From NCBI GenBank assembly GCA_023391155.1, contig JAEWBM010000029.1, forward strand, positions 1 to 64,000: DNA of 64,000 nt, read 5' to 3'. Below the pieces are notes generated by a model, which was not told the origin of the DNA, searched no databases, and was given only the letters and a program-made list of their open reading frames with translations. This document shows, piece after piece, positions 9,462 through 16,388 of this stretch (position 1 is its first letter; every line of letters starts with the position of its first letter). The stretch is from Acidobacteriota bacterium (GTDB taxonomy: Bacteria; Acidobacteriota; Blastocatellia; Pyrinomonadales; Pyrinomonadaceae). A program made the translations under genes and the position numbers.

Positions 9462-10118
9462 GTGGCAGTAACGAAATTATATTTGGTCAGGCACGGGCAA
9501 TCCGCCGGAAACGCCGAAGGGCGCTTCGGCGGCCAGGGGCCCACTCCGCTTTCTGACCTCGGCCGCACCCAGGCCGAGATCACCGCCCGACATCTTGCAT
9601 CCGAGGGCATCGACGCTATCTACTCGAGCGACCTCGAACGCGCGGTCCAAACCGCCGAACCGCTCGCCGAGTTGCTCAACCTTTCCGTCAACGCCACAAA
9701 GGCATTTCGCGAACGAAACGTCGGTGTGCTTGAGGGGCTTACCTTTAACGAATCTCGCGAAAATCATCCCAAGGATTTCTTTGCGCTGGTTAACCGCAAC
9801 GTCCACCACGTGATCACTCGCGGCGAAAGCTACCGCCATCTGCTCCGCCGTGCGACCACAGAGTTGTGGGACATCCTCCGCCGGCATCAGGGCGAACGTG
9901 TCGCCATTTTCTCGCACACTGGGGCGATCTGCTTTATGACCCTGCACCTGATGGGGGCGATCCGCCGCGACACCAAGAGCACACCATGGATCGTCACCTC
10001 AAACTGCGGCATCAACCGTTTTGAGATCCGCAGCCGGCGAAACATCAAGGTGCTCGCCGTTAACGATACCCGCCATTTGCACGAGATCACGGGCAACGAT
10101 TCCTTCGCCGCCCAGTGA
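9462..10118 (+). CDS. Histidine phosphatase (phosphoglycerate mutase-like)
   Basis: The 218-residue protein starts at a GTG (9462). The RHG motif (LVRHGQSAGN) is at residues 10-12 and carries the nucleophilic histidine; the second catalytic segment is FSHTGAICF, with the other histidine, and the acid/base Glu is in FRERNVGVLEG. This is the pattern of GpmB/CobC/PhoE-type phosphatases rather than of dPGM mutases, which are larger and have an extra insertion. The substrate (a sugar phosphate, or alpha-ribazole phosphate) cannot be decided; no cobalamin synthesis gene is adjacent. The spacing suggests possible read-through from prfA. Confidence 0.8.
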   Translation: MAVTKLYLVRHGQSAGNAEGRFGGQGPTPLSDLGRTQAEITARHLASEGIDAIYSSDLERAVQTAEPLAELLNLSVNATKAFRERNVGVLEGLTFNESRENHPKDFFALVNRNVHHVITRGESYRHLLRRATTELWDILRRHQGERVAIFSHTGAICFMTLHLMGAIRRDTKSTPWIVTSNCGINRFEIRSRRNIKVLAVNDTRHLHEITGNDSFAAQ

Positions 10119-10134
10119 TTTGTCCTGCTTTTTT

Positions 10135-10163
10135 TTGACTTTGTCCCAGCATTGTTCTATCAA
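10135..10163 (+). promoter_or_regulatory. Candidate promoter of the TPR protein gene
   Basis: TTGACT (10135-10140) and TATCAA (10158-10163) are separated by 17 bases. They lie 30 bases upstream of the ATG at 10193, which also has a GGAG ribosome binding site. The run of T before the -35 box could act as an UP-like element. Confidence 0.5.
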
Positions 10164-10192
10164 TTAGGTATCCCTTCTTTGGAGACCACACT

Positions 10193-11194
10193 ATGAAATT
10201 ACGCATTTTTCCGGCGCTGTTAACGCTGATGATCGCCGTTCTTCTCTTCCACCCGGCCCATGCACAGGGCGATGTCCGCTCCGCGACCGGCATGCCCATC
10301 CCGATCGGCCAGCCCGTCATTTGGGGCAAGATCGAACTCCGCGGCCTGAAACCCGACCAAAAGCCCCCGATCATCGTTGTCCGGCTAATGTTCAATGGAG
10401 CGCAGATCGGACGTGCCGAGACCAATGACAAAGGTTTTTACTATTTCTTGGGCAGCCCGCGAGACGGCTCGGAACTGCAGGTCAGCGTCGGGGGCGCTGA
10501 GGTGGGAAAGGTGGTGCTTACCGCGATGGGCGGCGAACGCCATGACATGACGATCGATTGGCACGAGAGCTTCGGACAGTCGCAGCAGACGGGCGTTATC
10601 TCCGTCAGAGACGCCTATACGGGTAGGAGTGATTCTAACAAAAAGCTATTCGATTCGGCCGCTTCCGCCGCAAAGGCGAAAAAGGCCGACGAAGCGATAA
10701 AGCTCTACGAACAGATCGTCGCTGCCGACCCGCAGGATTTCGTCGCCTGGACGGAACTCGGAAGCCTCCACTTTCAGAAAGAAAAATACTCTGATGCCGA
10801 AAAGGCGTATGATCGGGCTCTTTCGCTCAAGGCCGACTTTATGCCGGCACTGATAAACATGGGCAAACTTCACATGGCAAGAAAGAAGTACGACGCCGCG
10901 ATCCCGGTACTTGAAACGGCGATCGCGGCCGATCCCGGTTCCGCGGACGCATTTCATTATCTCGGAGAATCCTATCTTCAGAATAAACAGGGTTCCAAGG
11001 CTGTCGGTGTGTTGAATGAAGCCATCCGTCTCGCACCGATCGAGAAAGCTGAGATCCACCTGCGGCTTGCCGCACTCTACAATGCCGCCGGCCTAAAAGA
11101 CCGGGCGGTCGCCGAGTACAAGATGTTCCTCGAGAAGGTTCCCAACCATGCCGAGAAGTCGAAGATGGAAAAATATATCAAGGACAATTCCTGA
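10193..11194 (+). CDS. Secreted TPR-repeat protein with N-terminal beta domain
   Basis: The 333-residue protein begins with a signal peptide ending AHAQ (about residue 25). Residues ~40-125 form a beta-rich domain (KIELRGLKPDQ...NDKGFYYFLG) that resembles a carboxypeptidase-regulatory or transthyretin-like fold. From ~150 on there are four to five TPR repeats; the matches are clear, for example AWTELGSLHFQKEKYSDAEKAYDRAL and ALINMGKLHMARKKYDAAIPVLETAI. TPRs in the periplasm usually act as protein-binding scaffolds. It is a single-gene unit with its own promoter and a strong terminator, facing the Oar-like receptor. No specific partner can be named. Confidence 0.7.
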   Translation: MKLRIFPALLTLMIAVLLFHPAHAQGDVRSATGMPIPIGQPVIWGKIELRGLKPDQKPPIIVVRLMFNGAQIGRAETNDKGFYYFLGSPRDGSELQVSVGGAEVGKVVLTAMGGERHDMTIDWHESFGQSQQTGVISVRDAYTGRSDSNKKLFDSAASAAKAKKADEAIKLYEQIVAADPQDFVAWTELGSLHFQKEKYSDAEKAYDRALSLKADFMPALINMGKLHMARKKYDAAIPVLETAIAADPGSADAFHYLGESYLQNKQGSKAVGVLNEAIRLAPIEKAEIHLRLAALYNAAGLKDRAVAEYKMFLEKVPNHAEKSKMEKYIKDNS

Positions 11195-11213
11195 TCTGAT
11201 CGAAGTTGAACAA

Positions 11214-11243
11214 AAAACCGCGGTTCCATGGAGCCGCGGTTTT
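11214..11243 (+). terminator. Intrinsic terminator of the TPR gene
   Basis: AAAACCGCGG (11214-11223) pairs exactly with CCGCGGTTTT (11234-11243) around a 10-base loop, starting about 20 bases after the stop codon, and the 3' side continues into a T-rich tract. The paired A/T ends would let it work in both directions. Confidence 0.75.
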
Positions 11244-11271
11244 CTTGTTTTGCCATTGCGGACAGCAGAAC

Positions 11272-11301
11272 AAAAAAGGGGCCGCCCCGAAGGACGGCCC
11301 C
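11272..11301 (-). terminator. Intrinsic terminator of the Oar-like receptor gene
   Basis: Read leftward, GGGGCCG (11301-11295) pairs with CGGCCCC (11284-11278) and six T residues follow (11277-11272). It begins 24 bases beyond the receptor stop. Together with the rightward terminator at 11214 it insulates the two convergent genes. Confidence 0.78.
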
Positions 11302-11324
11302 GTCAAATCGGCTATACGCCTCGA

Positions 11325-14300
11325 TTAGAAATCGTAGCGGATAGCAAACTGCAGTACGCGAGCGTCGCTGCGCGTTCCGGTGAAAACGCCCCAACCGGAC
11401 GGTGCGGTACCGAGGTCCGGACGGAAGCCCATAGCGGTATTCGCATTACCCGCGAAGATCGGCGTGTTCGTTACGTTGAATACGTCCATCCTCAGGCCGA
11501 GTTTGTGATCTTCATACCATGGCATCGTGAACGATTTTCCGAGGCCCAGATCGAGCACCCAGTAGGCCGGCCAGCGAAGCTGGTTGCGGTTACCGGTCTC
11601 ACCCGGATAAGGGCTGCGGAAACTCTGATATGCATAGTCACGATCTGCGAACATCGCGGGCAGGCCGCCCTCGCCGGTATAAAACACACCGGTTTCGAGA
11701 GGCCGCGTTTGGATCATCGCGCTCTTCAGGTTCCAGTTGGTCGCCCATCCGGAGTTATCGAAGATCTTGAAGCTTGTTCCATGCGGCTGTCCCGAGTTGT
11801 ATCGGAAGATCGAGGTTAACTGCCAACCGCCCAGGACTGCTTCAACAAACGGGTTCGCATCCGTCATGAACTGACGGCCGCGGCCGAAGGGAAGCTGCCA
11901 AATGCTGTTGAAGTTGATTATATGACGCATGTCGAAGTCCGATGAGGCATAGTTGTCGCTCTGCCGGATCGGGTTAAGAATGAACGCCGAACCATAAGAC
12001 GCGCTCGTCTGAAGGCCTGACGTATCATCCATCGAATGCGAATACGTGTAGTTAAAGTCCCAGGTCAACGTGCTCAACCGTTGGCGGATGGAGAGTGTTC
12101 CGGCGTTATAGTCAGAACGTGCGATCGAACCGAACGAGTCAAGTGCACCATACTGGGTCTGATAGAACAGAGGTGACGGCCCAAGCGCGTCAAACACGTA
12201 CTGCGGCCACGTCCAGTCCGTCGATCCCTGAGCATATGCGAAGAACAACTGCGAGTTCGTAAGCTGACCATGCAGCGAAGGCCACAAATTCTCGAAGAAC
12301 GGAATGGTCGGGACGGTACCAAGGGCTCCGCCCGAATAGCTATGCTGGGCAAGAATGGTAGCCGCCGTGTAATAGTCCATTCCGGAGACCGGATCGACCA
12401 AATTATTCGCGCTCATCACGTCGCGGCGGGCCAGCAGATTGCGGGCCTTTCGCATGATGTACGAAGCCTCAACATAGAACTTCTTCGGCAGTTGACGGCC
12501 GTAGGTAAGGTTCACCGAATAGTTGATCGGCGCTTCAATGCCACGATCGATCGACGATTCGATACGCATGCCCAGGTCCTGCGGCTGCTGCAGCGGGAAG
12601 ATCAACTGTGCCGGCGGAACAACTCCGGGGAAGCCCTGAATGTTCATGTTCGTGCCGTCCCAGAAGGGGGCCGGGTTCGTCGTCAGGTTAAATGTATTGG
12701 CAGGTGTCGTGTAGTTCGACAGGAAGCCAAGTGTATTCGCCGCGTCAAACGACACCGCAAGCTGTTGCCCGTAGTAGTCGTTCGTTACGGCAAAACCGCC
12801 TCTGAGAACGCCTTCACGGTTCTTACCAAACAAAAACGCTCCGATACCGCTCTGGAAATTCGGCGACCACGCTACCGAGATACGCGGCTGGAAGTTGTCC
12901 TTGTCAGCATCGTACATCGGCGGGCGGCCGTTGACCTTACCCGAAAGTTCGATCAACAGCGGTTCGTCGTAGTTACCGCCTTGAGCGGCGGCATTCAGCC
13001 GGCGCTGGAAATATTCATCCAACGCGATATTCGGAGCAGCCTCAAGGCCGCTTGTCTCATATACCGGCGTCGAATATCCATAACGCAGGCCGAGCGTCAG
13101 CGTCAGGCTCGGACGAACCTTCCACGAATCCTGGACGTAGAAATCATACTCTTCTGTTGCAAACTCACGAATGGTCGGTTCGTTCGCAACCGGATTTCCG
13201 CTTGCATCAAAGTTGAATCTAGCGGTGTATTGATTGAGACGGCCAACAAGAGCAACCAGCGACGACTGAGCCGACCGGATCCAGGCCGGATCGACCGACG
13301 TACCGTATGTGTTCTGTAGGTAGTTATCCCAGATAGCGGTAATACTGGAACCGCCGCCGGTGTAAAAACCGAAGTTGGCAACTGCACTGTCGTATGCGGC
13401 GCCCCAGTTTACACGCTTGTTCCTGATTAAACGGATGTTCGTTCCGAACTGAACCGTGTGATTGCCCTTGATCCACGTAACGTCGTTTGTGAAGTTGTGG
13501 GTCGGGTTCACGCGGCTGAAAGTACGCGAATAGTTGAACGGCGAAAAGATATCTCGGAACGTGATAGCGTTCTCCGATGAGTCGCCTTGGTTGCTGAACG
13601 CAAGCCGGGTCATACCATAGCTGAACCGGTTTGTCAGGCTATTGTTTATCAGCCATGTATGGCTGCCGCCCACGCGGAGCGGATGGCTCCACTGGTCGGT
13701 ACTCGGAGTGTCAGGAAATGCTCCGGCAGCACCGTAAAGGTCCTGCTGATAGTTTCCAAAAACGCTGACCGTGTGACGTTGGTCGCTCGTGACCGCCCAG
13801 TCAAACTTCGCGGTGTGCGTATTTTCCTTTACCGGCAGCGGCGCGTTGTAACGGAAGCCGCCCGTGTTAAGATCGTCGCCGAATCCCAAAATATTTGCGG
13901 GATACCGGGATGCCGCCGACGCGAGTAATGAAACGACGTTCGGATTGACATCGACAACAGGGTCGCCGTTCGGATCGGTCAGACCGTTGATCGTCGCAAT
14001 ATCAAAGCTTCTCAGGACACCGGAATTATCGTAAAACTGAATAATACCTTGGCCCAACGAAGCGAGGGGAACAAGCCGCGTAACTCCTACACTCTTCGCT
14101 TCTCTCATACCTTCGTAGTTATAAAAGAAGAACAGACGATCTTTTACGATCGGGCCCCCGAGGCTGCCGCCGAAAAGATTACGGATCAGTTTCGGACGCG
14201 GTAGTCCGGTTGCATTGTTATACCAGTTGTTCGCATTGAAGTAATCATTACGATGATATTCAAAAAGGTTGCCGTGCCATTGATTAGAGCCGCTCTTCGT

Positions 14301-15017
14301 GATGAGCGAGATCTGAGCACCGGCCGAACGGCCTCGCGAAGCGTCCGGGTTCGATGTGGTCACGCGAAACTCTTCGATCGAGTCGGGCGTAACGCGAACA
14401 ACCGGCGTAAAGGCTGTACCTTCCTGCTGGTTGTTGACGTCGATACCGTCAAGCGTAATGTTCGCCTGGTCGGAACGTCCGCCGGCAACATAACCGCCTG
14501 TCGTAACGGCGGGTTGCAGGCTCAAAAGAGCCGCAACGTTACGGCCTTCAAGCGGCAGCTGCGAGATCTGTTCGGCAACAAAGTTGTTTCCGAGACTCGC
14601 ATCCTGAGTATTGACAATGCCCTCAATTCCGCTTGCATCGACCGTGACCGTTACGGACACCTCGCCGATCTCAAGCTGAACGGGCAGCGAGGTCGTGTTA
14701 TCGACCAACGCCTGAAAATCTGTGGTCACCGCTCGGTTAAAGCCTTCGGCCTCGACCTCGATGCGATAGTTCCCCGGCTGTATGCCGGCAAAGCTGTATT
14801 GACCTTGTGAATTGGTAGTGGTCGTTCGGGTAAAGCCCGTTTCCGGGTTAACCAAACGAACCGTTGCACCGGGTACGGAACCACCTGCCTGATCGGTAAC
14901 AGTACCGTTCACGCCAGAGGTTCCCGCCTGTGCAAAAGCACTGCTGACCGCAAATATGGCCAACAGAATAGACGCAAGGCCTTTTAAAACCCCGGTCCTC
15001 ATTTTGCTAACTCTCAT
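11325..15017 (-). CDS. Oar-like TonB-dependent receptor with carboxypeptidase-regulatory domain
   Basis: The 1230-residue protein starts at the ATG at 15017, which directly follows a GGAGGAG ribosome binding site. It opens with a signal peptide (LLAIFAVSSAFAQ). Residues ~35-110 form a CarboxypepD_reg domain (VNGTVTDQAGGSVPGATVRL...YRIEVEAEGF). A plug domain follows (LPLEGRNVAALLSLQPAV; ITLDGIDVNNQQEG; GAQISLITKSGSNQWHG), then a very large barrel ending in Phe. This is the Oar/OmpA-related architecture that is heavily expanded in Acidobacteriota. Such receptors are thought to bind carbohydrate or peptide ligands, or to secrete proteases in Myxococcus; no ligand can be inferred here. A promoter overlaps the end of the upstream flavoprotein gene. 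Confidence 0.9.
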   Translation of the reverse strand: MRVSKMRTGVLKGLASILLAIFAVSSAFAQAGTSGVNGTVTDQAGGSVPGATVRLVNPETGFTRTTTTNSQGQYSFAGIQPGNYRIEVEAEGFNRAVTTDFQALVDNTTSLPVQLEIGEVSVTVTVDASGIEGIVNTQDASLGNNFVAEQISQLPLEGRNVAALLSLQPAVTTGGYVAGGRSDQANITLDGIDVNNQQEGTAFTPVVRVTPDSIEEFRVTTSNPDASRGRSAGAQISLITKSGSNQWHGNLFEYHRNDYFNANNWYNNATGLPRPKLIRNLFGGSLGGPIVKDRLFFFYNYEGMREAKSVGVTRLVPLASLGQGIIQFYDNSGVLRSFDIATINGLTDPNGDPVVDVNPNVVSLLASAASRYPANILGFGDDLNTGGFRYNAPLPVKENTHTAKFDWAVTSDQRHTVSVFGNYQQDLYGAAGAFPDTPSTDQWSHPLRVGGSHTWLINNSLTNRFSYGMTRLAFSNQGDSSENAITFRDIFSPFNYSRTFSRVNPTHNFTNDVTWIKGNHTVQFGTNIRLIRNKRVNWGAAYDSAVANFGFYTGGGSSITAIWDNYLQNTYGTSVDPAWIRSAQSSLVALVGRLNQYTARFNFDASGNPVANEPTIREFATEEYDFYVQDSWKVRPSLTLTLGLRYGYSTPVYETSGLEAAPNIALDEYFQRRLNAAAQGGNYDEPLLIELSGKVNGRPPMYDADKDNFQPRISVAWSPNFQSGIGAFLFGKNREGVLRGGFAVTNDYYGQQLAVSFDAANTLGFLSNYTTPANTFNLTTNPAPFWDGTNMNIQGFPGVVPPAQLIFPLQQPQDLGMRIESSIDRGIEAPINYSVNLTYGRQLPKKFYVEASYIMRKARNLLARRDVMSANNLVDPVSGMDYYTAATILAQHSYSGGALGTVPTIPFFENLWPSLHGQLTNSQLFFAYAQGSTDWTWPQYVFDALGPSPLFYQTQYGALDSFGSIARSDYNAGTLSIRQRLSTLTWDFNYTYSHSMDDTSGLQTSASYGSAFILNPIRQSDNYASSDFDMRHIINFNSIWQLPFGRGRQFMTDANPFVEAVLGGWQLTSIFRYNSGQPHGTSFKIFDNSGWATNWNLKSAMIQTRPLETGVFYTGEGGLPAMFADRDYAYQSFRSPYPGETGNRNQLRWPAYWVLDLGLGKSFTMPWYEDHKLGLRMDVFNVTNTPIFAGNANTAMGFRPDLGTAPSGWGVFTGTRSDARVLQFAIRYDF

Positions 15018-15181
15018 AGCTCCTCCATTGTTAGTTTGAAAATGGCGAAAGAATTTCCACTGTGGGTTAGGCATTTTGCGTTCCAAACAACGCAAACTCG
15101 TGAAAACCTCGACATTTACAGGGGTTTACGGCGTTCGTCCTCTGGGATAGGGGCCGTAAAGCTTAAACTTTTCGGATAATA

Positions 15182-15203
15182 TTCAAATTTTTGGGGATTT
15201 GAA
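15182..15203. promoter_or_regulatory. Inverted repeat in the Oar-gene leader
   Basis: TTCAAAT (15182-15188) is matched by ATTTGAA (15197-15203) around an 8-base spacer. It lies at about +5 to +26 from the start predicted for the Oar-like gene, a position suited to an operator. There is no T-run, so it is not a terminator. Confidence 0.4.
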
Positions 15204-15213
15204 CGATTGCGGA

Positions 15214-15241
15214 ATTATAGCTTTTTTAGGGAATTTATCAA
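15214..15241 (-). promoter_or_regulatory. Candidate promoter of the Oar-like receptor gene
   Basis: On the minus strand TTGATA (15241-15236) and a perfect TATAAT (15219-15214) are separated by 16 bases. The -10 box overlaps the TAA stop of the flavoprotein gene (15215-15217). The implied transcript has a leader of about 190 bases before the ATG at 15017. Confidence 0.5.
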
Positions 15242-16180
15242 CCTCAGCGCGGATTTTGCCGCAGTCGCACCCATCCCGACCGCCGTCGCGACCGTCGGCG
15301 CGACGGGATTGGCCACGTCCCCGGCCGCCCAAACTCCTGCAGAGCTCGTACGCGATTCACTATCGACAAGGATATAACCCGCATCGTCCATATCGACCTG
15401 TCCCGCTAAAAGTTCGCTATTCGGGACTACGCCTATTCTGATCAGAACCAGATCAGCATCTAGCTGCATTTGCTCACCCGTTTTGACGCTCTCGACCGTT
15501 ACGCTCTCTACCCTTTCGGTACCGTAGATCGAAATAGGTACATACTCCGTAATTACATTTATGCCGACATCCGCCAATACCGGTTCAACGAACTCCTGCC
15601 GCGCCGAAAATTCATCTCGACGGTGGACTACCGTCACACTGTCCGCAAATTCCCGCAGGATCAAGGCATTTTCAAACGCCGCATCGCCGCCCCCGATTAT
15701 CACCACCCGCTTTCCTAGCGCCGATTCCCGCTCGCCCGCGCCCGATGTGAGTATCCCGCGGCCCTCGAATTCGTCCTCCCCGGAGATTCCGAGTCTACCC
15801 CTCCTCACGCCGGTTGCGATGATCAGGGCTTCCCCCCTGATCACGTCACCGTTAGCTACTGTGACAATACATTCTTCAGCGTCGATCGACGCGGCCTCAG
15901 AATCTGTAATTACGTCGATTTCGAATTTATCCATCGAGGCTGCGAAACGCCCGAGAAGATCTTCGCCGTCCGCGGCATCGGCCCCAGGATAATTCAAGAT
16001 CGGAGTGTGAATGATTCGCAACTGCCCCCCAAGATCGGCTCGCGACTCGATCACAACCGCACTCATCCCCAGGTCCGCGCACCAAAGGGCCGCCGAGATT
16101 CCTGCGGGGCCTCCGCCGATGATCACTACGTCGTAATTCTTTTGTTTTCCGCTTGTTGCCACCTTACTCTTTTTTGTCAA
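15215..16180 (-). CDS. Thioredoxin reductase-like FAD/NAD(P) oxidoreductase lacking the CxxC
   Basis: The 321-residue protein has the two-dinucleotide-fold layout of thioredoxin reductases: FAD site IIGGGPAGISAALWC, NADP site VVIIGGGDAAFENA followed by VVHRRDEFSARQ, and the FAD-closing motif GVWAAGDVA. In true TrxB a redox-active CATC sits just before the NADP motif; here that stretch reads SGAGERESALGKR, with no cysteine. The enzyme therefore should not reduce thioredoxin by the usual mechanism and is more like ferredoxin/flavodoxin-NADP reductases or other TrxB-like diaphorases. The start is a TTG at 16180 (a GTG at 16162 is an alternative). It stands upstream of the Oar-like gene on the same strand and divergent from the chemosensory operon. 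Confidence 0.82.
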   Translation of the reverse strand: MTKKSKVATSGKQKNYDVVIIGGGPAGISAALWCADLGMSAVVIESRADLGGQLRIIHTPILNYPGADAADGEDLLGRFAASMDKFEIDVITDSEAASIDAEECIVTVANGDVIRGEALIIATGVRRGRLGISGEDEFEGRGILTSGAGERESALGKRVVIIGGGDAAFENALILREFADSVTVVHRRDEFSARQEFVEPVLADVGINVITEYVPISIYGTERVESVTVESVKTGEQMQLDADLVLIRIGVVPNSELLAGQVDMDDAGYILVDSESRTSSAGVWAAGDVANPVAPTVATAVGMGATAAKSALRLINSLKKL

Positions 16181-16388
16181 TTTAACGTGTCAATAATTGT
16201 CACTTTGACCGATGCCAATTCTTCTGCCGCCTCTTTAAAATCGCGGATTTTACTAGCCCCCACCGCGTTTACACCGTCTTGCGATAATGGCACTGATTTT
16301 GCTTTAAGAACAAGTCTGACGTCGGTTCAGCGTCTGCCGGGCCGTTTCGAAACGCTCAAAATCCACTTTCCTTGACCTCGTTTTTCCT
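16181..16388. other. Divergent intergenic region between flavoprotein and chemosensory operon
   Basis: These 208 bases must hold the promoters for both directions. TTGACA occurs on the minus strand at 16193-16188, but the hexamer 17 bases on (AGAGTA) is poor. No convincing rightward promoter is visible and the ATG at 16389 has only a weak ribosome binding site. No small gene is evident. Confidence 0.4.

Noticed and set aside
12270..13319. A 349-codon open frame on the plus strand opposite the Oar-like receptor gene
   Set aside because: It is the antisense shadow of a convincing receptor gene that has a signal peptide, ribosome binding site and conserved domains; the translated shadow has no recognisable motif.
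16165..16193. Leftward promoter with TTGACA at 16193-16188
   Set aside because: The matching -10 hexamer (AGAGTA) is poor and it would overlap the presumed start of the flavoprotein.
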